Shown: piece after piece, positions 1 to 8,229 of the stretch
Position numbering within the stretch: the stretch's first letter is position 1
Layout: each line of letters begins with the position of its first letter
DNA from: Anaerolineae bacterium
GTDB taxonomy: Bacteria > Chloroflexota > Anaerolineae > J036 > Brachytrichaceae
Direction of reading: 5' to 3'
Length of the DNA stretch: 44,729 bases
Assembly (NCBI GenBank): GCA_023511655.1
Contig: JAIMBB010000013.1
Location: 1-44,729, forward strand
Program-made: the position numbers and the translations under genes
Notes under the pieces: generated by a model
Databases searched by the model: none
What the model was told of the DNA's origin: nothing
Seen by the model: only the letters and a program-made list of their open reading frames with translations

Positions 1-69
1 CGCAACGTCTTTGCCACGCTGCGTGACCTCTTCGCCCGTCAGCCGGTCTCCCTACTCGCAGGCGGGTAG
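1..69 (+). CDS. C-terminal tail of an unidentified protein (5' truncated)
   Basis: An open frame runs from the first base to a TAG at 67-69 and encodes 22 residues ending in VSLLAGG. Its start lies outside the window. The 39-bp gap to the next ATG and the shared strand suggest it is the first visible member of the sugar-metabolism operon that follows. Too little is present to name a family. Confidence 0.45.
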   Translation, partial: RNVFATLRDLFARQPVSLLAGG

Positions 70-108
70 GCAGTTACGCTCGCTGACCAATTGGCAAGTC
101 TGCCCATC

Positions 109-1002
109 ATGGATCAGCAGTGCTACATCGGCATAGATGTCGGCGGCACGAAGATCGCGGCCGGCGTCGTGGCCTTTCCCTCCGCCGAGCTGCGCGAGAA
201 GCGCATCGCGCCGACCGACCCACAGCGCGGCGGTCAGGCTGTGCTCGCCGATGTGGTGAGCATGGCGCGCACCATGGCCCAGGCCTCGCGACAACCCATC
301 GTCGGCATCGGCATCGGCGTCTGCGAGCTGGTGGACTTGCGCGGTAACGTGACCAGCGGCTTCACGGTCGAATGGCGCGGGTTGCCGGTGCAGGCGATGT
401 TGAGCGAAATTGCGCCAGCTGCTGTCGAATCCGACGTTCGCGCGCACGCGTGGGCGGAGGCGCGCTTCGGGGCAGGGCGCGCCTATCGCGACTTCATCTT
501 CGTCACGCTCGGCACCGGCATCAGCGCGTGCCTGGTGCACGATGGCGTGCCCTATCCGGGTGCGCGTGGCAACGCGCTGGTGCTGGCCACGGCCCCGCTC
601 ACGCTGATAGATGAGTCCGGTCGGCGCGTGCAACAAGTGCTGGAGGAATTCGCATCCGGGCCGGCCATCGCGCGGCGGTTTGGTGCATCGCGCGCCGAAG
701 TTGTATTCGAAGCGGCCGAGGCGGGTGACCCGCGCGCCCTCGCCATCCTGCACACGGCCGGCGAAGCCATCGGCAACAGCGTCGGCTTTTTGTGCAACGT
801 GCTCGACCCCGAAGCCGTCGTCATCGGCGGCGGCCTGGGCAGCGCCGGCGGCCCATTGTGGGATTGCCTGGTGGCTGCGACGCGCCAGCACATCTGGAGT
901 GACGACACGCGCCGGCTACCGATCGTGCGCGCTGCGTTGGGCAACGACGCCGGCGTCATCGGCGCAGCAGTGGCGGCATGCCACCGTTTGTCGAAGACAT
1001 GA
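109..1002 (+). CDS. Divergent ROK-family sugar kinase-like protein
   Basis: About 297 residues with the ASKHA/ROK fold. The N-terminal phosphate-binding loop IGIDVGGTKIAAG lies at residues 7-19, a segment AEARFGAGR precedes TLGTGISACLV, and a C-terminal VVIGGGLGSAGG loop is present. ROK proteins phosphorylate sugars such as glucose or N-acetylmannosamine, or act as repressors; no helix-turn-helix is present, so a kinase role is more likely. The Asp of the usual NDAN motif survives as ESDVR. The usual GEIGH segment and the Cys-rich zinc motif (CxCGxxGCxE) are absent, so activity is uncertain. The ATG at 109 is chosen because it places the ROK motif at the usual distance; an in-frame TTG at 91 is possible. 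The stop overlaps the next start (ATGA), suggesting coupled translation with two oxidoreductases. Confidence 0.8.
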   Translation: MDQQCYIGIDVGGTKIAAGVVAFPSAELREKRIAPTDPQRGGQAVLADVVSMARTMAQASRQPIVGIGIGVCELVDLRGNVTSGFTVEWRGLPVQAMLSEIAPAAVESDVRAHAWAEARFGAGRAYRDFIFVTLGTGISACLVHDGVPYPGARGNALVLATAPLTLIDESGRRVQQVLEEFASGPAIARRFGASRAEVVFEAAEAGDPRALAILHTAGEAIGNSVGFLCNVLDPEAVVIGGGLGSAGGPLWDCLVAATRQHIWSDDTRRLPIVRAALGNDAGVIGAAVAACHRLSKT

Positions 1003-2066
1003 CCGCGAAGATCAAGCTGGCCCTGCTCGGCTGCGGCGATGTGGCTCATCGGGATTATCTGCCCGAGTTCCACCGCGTCGCTGCTCATGCCGAGATCGTC
1101 GCCGTGTGTGGGCGCGGCCGGGAACGCGCGCGGATGACGGCCGACAAATACGGCATCCCGCACGTTTACACCGACTACGCGCGCATGCTGGCCGAGACCG
1201 ATGCCGAAGCGGTCGTCAATCTCACGCCTATGCAGATGCATTACGAGACCAACCTCGCCATCCTGCAGAGCGGCCGGCATGCCTACAGCGAGAAACCCGT
1301 GGCGATCAACGCAATGCAAGCGCTGCACCTCCGGCGCGAGGCCGAGGCGCGTGGGCTGCTGATGGTCTGCGCGCCTTGCGTCATGGCCTGGCCGCAGGTC
1401 ATGCTGGCCAGGCGAATCCTGGAGAGCGGCGAGATCGGCGATGTCCACAGCGCACGTGGGCTGGGCCACGGCGGTGTGCCCCCGTGGACGGGCTTCACCT
1501 CCGACCCAACGCCGTTCTTCGCCGCCGGCGGCGGGCCGCAGCGCGATATGGGTGTGTATCCGTTGCACGCGCTCACCGGCCTGCTGGGCCCGGCCAGGCG
1601 CGTGGTAGCGATGAGCGCTGTGGCGCAGCCCACCGGCTTCGTCGTCGCCGATGGGCCCTTTGCCGGCAAACACGTGCCGATGGAAGAGCACGATACCTGG
1701 TTGATCCTGCTCGACCACGGCGACCATGTGATCGCCTCGGTCGAGGCCAACAACAGCGTGCAGGGCACGCAGGCGGCTCAGTTGGAGCTATTCGGCCTGC
1801 AGGGCACCATCGCGCTCGATCTGATTGACGGCAGCGCACCGGTGCGCGTGCTCAGCGGCGGCGAGTGGCACGAGGTGCCCGTGCCGCACGAACGCGCAAG
1901 TGGGCCGGATCACATCCTGGGCGTGCAACACCTGATCGCGTGTTTGCGGAATGGAGAACAGCCCGTGCTTAGCATCGCGCATGCCGCGCACGTGGTCGAG
2001 ATCATTGATGCGGCCGCCGCCGCAGCGAAGAATGGCACGGCGCAGTGGTTGACAACGACGTTTTGA
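999..2066 (+). CDS. Gfo/Idh/MocA family oxidoreductase
   Basis: About 355 residues. The N-terminal Rossmann fold has the NAD(P)-binding GCGDVA motif near residue 10. The family's EKP signature is present as YSEKPVAIN, with the Lys expected in catalysis, and the substrate-side D..Y..H pattern appears as RDMGVYPLHALTGLLG. Members oxidise or reduce sugars and cyclitols such as glucose, inositol or 1,5-anhydro sugars with NAD(P); the substrate cannot be read here. The ATG at 999 overlaps the ROK stop by 4 nt and is preferred over an in-frame ATG at 978. A paralogue follows 13 bp downstream and both end in LTT(T/S)F, indicating an old duplication within a carbohydrate operon. Confidence 0.88.
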   Translation: MTAKIKLALLGCGDVAHRDYLPEFHRVAAHAEIVAVCGRGRERARMTADKYGIPHVYTDYARMLAETDAEAVVNLTPMQMHYETNLAILQSGRHAYSEKPVAINAMQALHLRREAEARGLLMVCAPCVMAWPQVMLARRILESGEIGDVHSARGLGHGGVPPWTGFTSDPTPFFAAGGGPQRDMGVYPLHALTGLLGPARRVVAMSAVAQPTGFVVADGPFAGKHVPMEEHDTWLILLDHGDHVIASVEANNSVQGTQAAQLELFGLQGTIALDLIDGSAPVRVLSGGEWHEVPVPHERASGPDHILGVQHLIACLRNGEQPVLSIAHAAHVVEIIDAAAAAAKNGTAQWLTTTF

Positions 2067-2079
2067 ACGCATCGCACAA

Positions 2080-3249
2080 ATGATGACAAGCAGGACGATC
2101 CCTCCGCTCAAAGCAGCCCTGATCGGTTGTGGCAGCGTGTCGCAGCGTGGCGTGCTGCCCCATCTTGCGTGCGCCGATGCCAGGGAGCGCGTGCAGCTCG
2201 TCGCCGTGGTGGACGCGGTGGCCGAACGCGCCAGGCTCTCGGCCGAAAAGTTCGGCGTGCCGCGCTGGTTCAGCGACATGGACGATATGCTGGCCGAAAC
2301 CGACGTGGACATGGTGCTGGTGATCACGCCGATTCAGCATCACTTTGAAAATGCCATGGCAGCCATCGCCGCCGGCAAGCATGTGTATGTGCAAAAGAGC
2401 ATGACCACGACGCTGGACGAGGCAAACCGGTTGCTCGCTGCACGCGACGCGGCCGGGGTCAAGCTGGTCGCCGCGCCAGGCTTCGACCTCTTTCCCACTA
2501 CGGCTCACATGCGCGACATCGTGCGCAGCGGGTTGATCGGCAGGATCGGCTTTGGCTACACCTATGCCTGGGGCTTTGGCCACGAATTCGAGCGCGTGCG
2601 CGGCGGGGATGATGCGCTGACCAACATCAATCCGCTTTGGTACTATCGCAAAGGGGCAGGCCCATTGCCTGATGTGACGATCTATTCTTTGCAACTGGCC
2701 ACCAGCATTCTGGGGCCGGTGGTCAAAGTGACTGCGCTGGGCAACAAGCTCACGCCGGTGCGGACGTGGCGCGATCAGGCCGTCGAGATCGAGGTCGAAG
2801 ACAATGTGGTGCTGTTGATGGAGTTCGCATCGGGCGCGATCGTGACCGGGGTGGGCAGCGACAGCGCGGGCAGCCGGCGTAATCCGTGGGGCGCGATCGG
2901 ACTATACGGCACGCGCGGCGCGTTGGAGGTCACAGTTGTGGACGGCGCGACGGGGTATCCGCTTGCCTTCGATGTGTATGGCGGCGGCGGTTGGGGTACC
3001 TTCGGCCAAGAGGTGGGCCATCGCACATACGAACAGCCGCTGACCGCGCAACCGTATCTGCGAGGTGAGCATCTCGAACTCGAAGAAGGTCACCTCTACG
3101 TGGACATCATGGAGCTGGCCGATGCCATCGTTGAGGATCGCGCACCGCGCGCGACGGGCGAGCAGGCCCGCCACGTGGTCGAGATCATCGAGTGCGCGAA
3201 TAGGGCGATGGCGATCGGACAGACGCAATATCTCACGACAAGTTTTTGA
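2080..3249 (+). CDS. Gfo/Idh/MocA family oxidoreductase, atypical active-site motif
   Basis: 389 residues. A Rossmann motif LIGCGSVSQRG near residue 14 is followed by the typical C-terminal alpha/beta domain. The region equivalent to EKP reads VQKSMTTT, so the Lys is kept but Glu and Pro are replaced. The usual catalytic His position after DxxxY is Gln (LPDVTIYSLQLATSILG). These changes suggest altered chemistry or substrate compared with the upstream paralogue at 999-2066. It is the last gene of the plus-strand operon; the next gene is convergent. The 140-bp gap after it holds only a weak short hairpin (3354-3368). Confidence 0.85.
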   Translation: MMTSRTIPPLKAALIGCGSVSQRGVLPHLACADARERVQLVAVVDAVAERARLSAEKFGVPRWFSDMDDMLAETDVDMVLVITPIQHHFENAMAAIAAGKHVYVQKSMTTTLDEANRLLAARDAAGVKLVAAPGFDLFPTTAHMRDIVRSGLIGRIGFGYTYAWGFGHEFERVRGGDDALTNINPLWYYRKGAGPLPDVTIYSLQLATSILGPVVKVTALGNKLTPVRTWRDQAVEIEVEDNVVLLMEFASGAIVTGVGSDSAGSRRNPWGAIGLYGTRGALEVTVVDGATGYPLAFDVYGGGGWGTFGQEVGHRTYEQPLTAQPYLRGEHLELEEGHLYVDIMELADAIVEDRAPRATGEQARHVVEIIECANRAMAIGQTQYLTTSF

Positions 3250-3392
3250 CGGTGCGTTATCACCTTCCTTCGCATTTCCTGACTTGCGCGACGATGTCTT
3301 CGCCACGTGAGTTCCGGGTGCCGTTGGTGTGTCGTTGGAATGTCACGCGAGATCCGGCAGTGAGCCGGTCTGACGGTGTGCCAGGGCGCGAT

Positions 3393-4091
3393 CTATAACA
3401 ACTGTTCCAGCGCCGGCGCGTATTCCACGCGCTGTCCGCCCGTTTCCGCTGCGTGGATGGCGTCGTGAAGGGCGCGCCGAATGATCGCCCGGCCGTCGTC
3501 GTGGGTTTGTGCGCCTTCGTCGAGCAGACGACGAAGCGCGCGCAGGCAAGCGAAGTAGAGCACCGCAGGATCGGCTCGCGCCAGCCGCGATTCATATTCG
3601 GCTTGTCTACCGGCCCATTCGCCCTGGCGTCGCGCCAGCAGCGACTCGAACTCCTCGCCCAGCAGGGTGGCCGGGTCCTCCTCTTCGATCAAATGCAGGA
3701 TGGGCGCGCTGGAGGTGATGGAGCAATGGGTGCGGTCCGGCAGTTCTTCGACGGTGGCGTCGCCGCCGAAGCTGAAAGCGACGACCGGCTTATCCACGAA
3801 GTCGCGTAACGTGATGCGCCCCGGGCACACGCGATAGCTGGCGCGGTGCCAGGGGTGGCGGATGTCCAGTTGCCGCACACCGCCGAAGTAGGCGATCGGC
3901 AGATGGAGCAGACGGGTGTCGTAGTGGCGGTACGTCGGCGCGGCGAAGATGTTGACGTCCAGGCGCGGATAGCCGGGATCGCCGGCGTGTAGGGCGGGGT
4001 GGAAGTAGTAACCCAGTTCCTCGCTGTCCACGGGTTGGGAAGGAGTATGCACCCGTTTAGCGAACCATGATGGTAGCAAGCGCGATGGCAT
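3393..4091 (-). CDS. Uncharacterised protein downstream of a GT39 glycosyltransferase
   Basis: The frame is open well upstream, but only the part downstream of the glycosyltransferase stop looks protein-like. From the ATG at 4091 it gives 232 residues and overlaps the upstream gene by 35 nt; a GTG at 4052 would remove the overlap. I do not recognise the family. The N-terminal half is aromatic and basic-rich (YRHYDTRLLHLPIAYFGG, RITLRDFVDKPVVAFSFGG), the middle is acidic (LIEEEDPATLLGEEFESLL), and the C-terminal half is predicted helical with many Ala and Arg. There is no signal peptide or membrane segment. Its place at the end of the EamA/GT39 minus-strand operon is the only functional clue. 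The start is uncertain; the reading frame is fairly secure. Confidence 0.6.
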   Translation of the reverse strand: MPSRLLPSWFAKRVHTPSQPVDSEELGYYFHPALHAGDPGYPRLDVNIFAAPTYRHYDTRLLHLPIAYFGGVRQLDIRHPWHRASYRVCPGRITLRDFVDKPVVAFSFGGDATVEELPDRTHCSITSSAPILHLIEEEDPATLLGEEFESLLARRQGEWAGRQAEYESRLARADPAVLYFACLRALRRLLDEGAQTHDDGRAIIRRALHDAIHAAETGGQRVEYAPALEQLL

Positions 4092-5976
4092 CTGCGCCGT
4101 TGGCCGTCCGCAGCCGTTCGCCCGTGTCGGGATCGTACAGGCCGACGTTGATCTGCAGCGGCCCGCGATGGTCGGCTGGCAACGCCAGGCCGTGGTTGTC
4201 GCGCACCGGTTCACCGGGCGTCCACGAGGTCATCGGCCGCAGGTCGTTGAGCGGCTGTGCGTCGTGCTGCGCGATCACCAAGCCGTCGGACCTGGCCGCA
4301 TGCACGAACACCTTGTAATTCTTCGCGATGGGAGCTTCCGCGCGCCAGGTGAGCCTGATCGGGACAACTGCGCCGGCCGCGACGCTCCGTGGCGCTTGCG
4401 CTTCTTCCAGCACGATCGCGCCCCAACGCGCACCAGCGACGTCGCTGATCACCATCTCCTCGCGCACTACGCCGTACAGGCCGTAGAACACCTCTTCTTC
4501 TCCCCACGCCGCATAGGCGGGATAAAAGTTCGAGTCCATCCAGCCGCGCAGGTCACCGTTTGCGCCGGCCAGGCCGCGGTAGAGCACGATCCACAGTCGG
4601 TCATGGTCGCTGGCTGCCTGGCGAATGCGTTGCTCCCAGCGTGAGCGCGGCTCGATGACCGGGTCCCACGTCAGCGCATAGGACCAGCGCGGATCGTGGG
4701 CCTGGCGATCGAGCGCGTAGAAGCCGGCCGGGCTGAGCACGTTGAAGAAGACCAGGTCGCCCTGCCGGGCGTGCGGCGCGATGTGTTGGTGATATGTGTG
4801 AGGGTTATAAGGGTCGAACACCTCGAGCGTCTTGGCATAGACGAACTGGGTGCTCGTCGGCCAATAGACGATGACCAGCGCCAGGCCGAGCAAGAGAGGG
4901 AGGAGGTGTGAGATGTATCGCGCACTGCGCGTGGCGCGTTGTGCGTTGTGCGTTGTGCGTCCCGGGAGGAGCTGGTCGAACGACCAGGCCAGCAACATGG
5001 CCAGCGCCGGCGCGGCGCAGATCAGCATGCGCGCGTTGAACGCCCATTGCCGCGCCGCGAACGCCACGCCGGTGAGCGTAAAGGTGATGGTGAGCGCGGG
5101 GAGGGCGAGCGGGAGGGTGGATGTCCGTCGGGTCACTGCAGCGATCAACGCCAGGGCGACGATCGCGCCGATGACGATCAAACCGGCCTCGCCAATTTGC
5201 TGCGACATCATCAGGTCATACACGCCCTGGCGCAGGAAGTAGGTCAGCGGGAATTGCCGGCCGATGTTCGTCGCCGACTCGGCTGCAGCGCGGGCCAGAA
5301 ACTGCGGCAGGGCAAACAGCCCCCACGGCGCGAAGAGGAGCACGGCTGCGCCGACGGAGAAAGCCAGGTTGCGGGCGGCCCATCGGTCGCGATGGACGAT
5401 CGCGCGCCCGAAAGCATAGATGGCGATGGCCGCCAGCGCCCAAACGGCGTGATACAGCGTCAACATCGCGCCGGCCGCGCCGAGGGTGAAGGCGATCGGG
5501 GCGCGACTCGATCGCCGGTCCCCGATCCCCAGTTTCAACGCCCCGTAGGCCGCCAGCAGCACGAATGACGGCGCCAGCGCGTACATGCGCACCACGGCGC
5601 CGTAGTACACGCCCAGCGGCAGCCAGGCCATGAACCACGCCGCCAGCACAGCGGCGCGCGCCGAGCCCGACCATGCCCGGGCCGCGACGTATATCAGCGG
5701 GATCGCCGTCGTGCTCGACAGCACCGAGAGGTAGCGCGCGGCGAACAGGTCAACGCCCACCAGGCGTTGCCAAACGCTGAGCACCAGGTAGTACAGCGGC
5801 GGGTGCACATCGGCTGCGGTGAGGGTGAGTATCTCGCCCAGGTCAAGCGCGGCGTGGGCGATGGACCATCCCTCGTCCCAGCGCGGCGGCACGTCGCCCA
5901 GCAGCGGGAGGCGTAGCGCGAAGCCGAGCAGGGTCGCCAGGGCCACGAGCGCGGAACGGTGAATGACCAGCTTCAT
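4057..5976 (-). CDS. GT39/ArnT-like integral membrane glycosyltransferase with C-terminal beta domain
   Basis: 639 residues. About ten or more hydrophobic segments span roughly residues 8-350, including the PMT/ArnT hallmark acidic pair in the first extracytoplasmic loop (PPRWDEGWS) and a conserved VHPPLYYLVLSVW stretch. Enzymes of this superfamily move a sugar from a polyprenyl-phosphate carrier to a lipid or protein on the outer face of the membrane. The last ~110 residues form a soluble beta-sandwich-like domain (LTWRAEAPIAKNYKVFVHA, then MTSWTPGEPVRDN). The same domain occurs at the C-terminus of the paralogue at 40018-41949. The gene starts 21 bp after the EamA transporter stop, so the two are probably co-transcribed. 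Acceptor and donor are unknown. Confidence 0.87.
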   Translation of the reverse strand: MKLVIHRSALVALATLLGFALRLPLLGDVPPRWDEGWSIAHAALDLGEILTLTAADVHPPLYYLVLSVWQRLVGVDLFAARYLSVLSSTTAIPLIYVAARAWSGSARAAVLAAWFMAWLPLGVYYGAVVRMYALAPSFVLLAAYGALKLGIGDRRSSRAPIAFTLGAAGAMLTLYHAVWALAAIAIYAFGRAIVHRDRWAARNLAFSVGAAVLLFAPWGLFALPQFLARAAAESATNIGRQFPLTYFLRQGVYDLMMSQQIGEAGLIVIGAIVALALIAAVTRRTSTLPLALPALTITFTLTGVAFAARQWAFNARMLICAAPALAMLLAWSFDQLLPGRTTHNAQRATRSARYISHLLPLLLGLALVIVYWPTSTQFVYAKTLEVFDPYNPHTYHQHIAPHARQGDLVFFNVLSPAGFYALDRQAHDPRWSYALTWDPVIEPRSRWEQRIRQAASDHDRLWIVLYRGLAGANGDLRGWMDSNFYPAYAAWGEEEVFYGLYGVVREEMVISDVAGARWGAIVLEEAQAPRSVAAGAVVPIRLTWRAEAPIAKNYKVFVHAARSDGLVIAQHDAQPLNDLRPMTSWTPGEPVRDNHGLALPADHRGPLQINVGLYDPDTGERLRTANGADAIALATIMVR

Positions 5977-5997
5977 GAGAGCGGCATTTGAACGCCG

Positions 5998-6912
5998 TCA
6001 CGCTCCGCTTTTCTTCAAGCTCATCAGCGCGATGCCGGCCAGGGCCAGCGCGGCGCCCAGCAGCGTGAGCGGCCTGACGACCTCCCCCAACACCAGCATG
6101 GCCAGGATGGTGGAGCCGACCGGCTCACCCAGCACCGGGATGGTGCCATACACCGCCGGCAGGCGGCGCACCGACCAGTTGAAAGACGTGTGGCCGACGA
6201 GTTGCGGCATCAGCGCAAGCAGCGTAATCCACAGGTAAGCCCACGGGTCGCTGGCGGTCAGCGGCGTCCGCGTGAGCAGCACGACCAGCATCAACACGAC
6301 GGCCGCCGCGCCGTATACCAGGGTGATGTAGGCCAGCAGCGAGAACTTGCTGCGCAGCGCACGCGCGATGATGAGGTAGGGCGTCATGCACAAGGCCCCT
6401 GCCAACGCCAGGACGTTGCCCAACGTTGGGTTTTGGCCCGGCACGGTTCCGCCGCTGTCCGAGAGCCCGATCAGCACGCCGCCGGCGATGGCGATGAGCA
6501 TGCCAATCACGATGCGGGTGGTGAGCGGTTCCTTCAGGAACAGCGCAGACGCCGCGGCAATGAATAACGGAGAGAGCGAAACCAGCACGACCGAGCTGAC
6601 CACGCTGGTGAACTCCAACGATAGGATCCACGTCGCGAAGTGTCCGCCTAAAAAGGTGCCGCTGACCATCGCAATCAACAGGTCGCGCCGCGATAACGCG
6701 CGGAATTCATCGCGGCAGCGGTTGAGGGCGAACGGAAGCAACACCAGCGTCGCAATCGTCAATCGCAATGCAGCGATGGCCAGCGAATTTGCGCCGGCCT
6801 GCTGGGCAAACCGAATGAAGATCGAGGCGGTCGAGACGGCGATGACACCGACGACGATGCCCAGCGCGGGCGGGACGGACGGCCGTTCCAGCGCCGTCGA
6901 AGGAGTGGTCAC
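5998..6912 (-). CDS. EamA-family (drug/metabolite transporter superfamily) membrane protein
   Basis: About 304 residues with ten hydrophobic segments arranged as two EamA repeats, the first starting at IVVGVIAVSTASIFIRFAQQAG. DMT proteins export amino acids, nucleosides, drugs or sugars; the substrate cannot be predicted. A GTG start at 6912 is preferred: the motif GATAAT ends 8 nt before it on the minus strand, consistent with a leaderless or nearly leaderless transcript, and an upstream TTG at 6921 would sit inside that box. It is divergent from sod and transcribed towards the GT39 gene. Confidence 0.85.
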   Translation of the reverse strand: MTTPSTALERPSVPPALGIVVGVIAVSTASIFIRFAQQAGANSLAIAALRLTIATLVLLPFALNRCRDEFRALSRRDLLIAMVSGTFLGGHFATWILSLEFTSVVSSVVLVSLSPLFIAAASALFLKEPLTTRIVIGMLIAIAGGVLIGLSDSGGTVPGQNPTLGNVLALAGALCMTPYLIIARALRSKFSLLAYITLVYGAAAVVLMLVVLLTRTPLTASDPWAYLWITLLALMPQLVGHTSFNWSVRRLPAVYGTIPVLGEPVGSTILAMLVLGEVVRPLTLLGAALALAGIALMSLKKSGA

Positions 6913-6920
6913 AGCCCGCA

Positions 6921-6950
6921 ATTATCACCGAACGCGTAGGGTTTTATAAT
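6921..6950. promoter_or_regulatory. Overlapping divergent promoters for EamA (minus) and sod (plus)
   Basis: For sod, TTATCA (6922-6927) and TATAAT (6945-6950) are separated by 17 nt, giving a leader of about 45 nt. On the opposite strand GATAAT (6926 down to 6921) lies 8 nt before the EamA GTG. The -10 of one promoter therefore overlaps the -35 of the other, so the two cannot easily be occupied at once. Assignment is by consensus only. Confidence 0.5.
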
Positions 6951-7002
6951 GCGCGCGCGATCGCGACGGTCGCAAATTTCAAGACTTGCAGAGGAGAAAC
7001 AC

Positions 7003-7617
7003 ATGGCTTTCGAACTTCCACCTCTTCCGTATCCGTATGATTCGCTCGAGCCGCACATTGACACGCTGACGATGCAGATTCACCACGATAAGCACCATGC
7101 GGCTTACGTGAACAACCTCAACAACGCGGTGAAGGATTACCCCGACTTGCAGAGCAAGACGGTCGAGGAATTGATCAAGGATCTCAGCGCCCTCCCCGAG
7201 GGCATCCGCACTGCCGTGCGCAATAACGGCGGCGGTCACGTCAATCACACCATGTTCTGGGAACAGCTCAAGGTCGGTGTGCCGGAGCCGACGAGCGGAC
7301 CGCTGGCCGACGCCATCAACGCCGCGTTTGGCTCGCTGGCCGCCTTCAAGGAGGCCTTCGAGAAAGCCGGCATCGGCCGCTTCGGCTCGGGTTGGGCCTG
7401 GCTGGTGGTCAACAAAGCTGGCAAGCTGGAGGTCATGTCCACTCCCAACCAGGATAACCCGATGATGAGCGAGTATGGCGGCTTGAAGCCGATCCTCGGC
7501 GTAGACGTGTGGGAGCATGCTTACTACCTCAAGTATCAGAATCGCCGGCCGGATTACCTGAAGGCGTTCTGGAACGTGGTGAACTGGGACGACGTGGCCC
7601 GGCGCTTCGGCGCGTAG
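7003..7617 (+). CDS. sodA: Superoxide dismutase [Mn/Fe]
   Basis: 204 residues, the usual length. It dismutates superoxide to oxygen and hydrogen peroxide in the cytosol. Metal ligands are visible: His27 in [14 protein letters not shown], the His of VNHTMFW near residue 81, and Asp and His of DVWEHAYYL near residues 167-171. Gly in NNGGGH together with Gln in the STPNQDNP segment is the pattern of Mn-type rather than Fe-type enzymes. The start at 7003 is set by the Shine-Dalgarno GAGGAG at 6991-6996; an ATG at 6949 belongs to the -10 box. No signal peptide is seen. It is a monocistronic unit with a promoter shared back-to-back with EamA. Confidence 0.97.
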   Translation: MAFELPPLPYPYDSLEPHIDTLTMQIHHDKHHAAYVNNLNNAVKDYPDLQSKTVEELIKDLSALPEGIRTAVRNNGGGHVNHTMFWEQLKVGVPEPTSGPLADAINAAFGSLAAFKEAFEKAGIGRFGSGWAWLVVNKAGKLEVMSTPNQDNPMMSEYGGLKPILGVDVWEHAYYLKYQNRRPDYLKAFWNVVNWDDVARRFGA

Positions 7618-7676
7618 CATATCCAGGCATCGCGTGCTCACGCAGATCTTCGCTCAAATCCTGTGAGGAAATGCGC

Positions 7677-7705
7677 TAGACAACGCATGCAACTTCGTGT
7701 ATAAC
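7677..7705 (+). promoter_or_regulatory. Strong sigma70-like promoter of the ferredoxin gene
   Basis: TAGACA (7677-7682), a 17-nt spacer and TATAAC (7700-7705) each match consensus at five of six positions. The leader of about 75 nt contains two GTTAAC sites separated by CCCT (7721-7736), a symmetrical element that may be an operator, followed by the ribosome binding site AAGGAG near 7774. Confidence 0.6.
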
Positions 7706-7788
7706 CGGCGTCGTTGGAAAGTTAACCCCTGTTAACTACAACGTTGAATCGAATGAAATTCCATATTGCTGAGAAGGAGTAGTTTCAA

Positions 7789-8139
7789 ATGACGCATATC
7801 ATCACCAGCCTGTGCTTGCGCGATGGTGCATGCGTGGATGTGTGCCCGGTGGAGTGCATCGTCGGCGGCAAGCCCGAGGATGAGTGGCCGTGGTTCTTCA
7901 TTGATCCGGCGACGTGCATAGACTGCGGCGCATGCGTGCCTGAATGTCCGTACGAGGCGATCTTCCCGGAGGATGAGGTCCCTGAGGCTTACGAACTCAA
8001 ACCTGGTCAGGAAGTGCAGCCGTTCCGCGGCGAGCGCTACGCAGCTGCCGGCGGCGAGGTGATCAACCTCCGCGAGGATATCCAGTACAACTACGCTTTC
8101 TATCAGGAAGGCCCCGGCTACGCCGCGCGCAACATGTAG
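7789..8139 (+). CDS. Bacterial-type ferredoxin with two Fe-S cluster motifs
   Basis: 116 residues. The first cluster motif uses Cys9, Cys15, Cys19 and Cys23 (CLRDGACVDVCPVEC). The second is a canonical CxxCxxCxxxCP at Cys43, 46, 49 and 53 (CIDCGACVPECP). The arrangement matches 7Fe/8Fe ferredoxins of the FdxA type, low-potential cytosolic electron carriers. The C-terminal ~55 residues form an acidic extension ending in YAARNM. AAGGAG lies about 10 nt before the ATG. The gene is bracketed by its own promoter and a textbook terminator, so it is a single-gene unit. It could serve redox partners elsewhere, including the nearby molybdopterin enzyme that lacks a flavin subunit; that link is inference. 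Confidence 0.93.
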   Translation: MTHIITSLCLRDGACVDVCPVECIVGGKPEDEWPWFFIDPATCIDCGACVPECPYEAIFPEDEVPEAYELKPGQEVQPFRGERYAAAGGEVINLREDIQYNYAFYQEGPGYAARNM

Positions 8140-8171
8140 TGGCTTGTCCACCGAGTCCAGAGTTCGGAGAT

Positions 8172-8213
8172 AATCAGCCAAACGAGCCTCTCGTTTGGCT
8201 GATTCCGTTTTTT
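8172..8213 (+). terminator. Rho-independent terminator of the ferredoxin gene
   Basis: A perfect 15-bp stem (8172-8186 with 8190-8204, sense arm AATCAGCCAAACGAG) with a CCT loop is followed by CCGTTTTTTG. It lies 32 bp after the ferredoxin stop and directly before the phoU ribosome binding site. Confidence 0.92.
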
Positions 8214-8229
8214 GTGGGAGGATTGGAGC

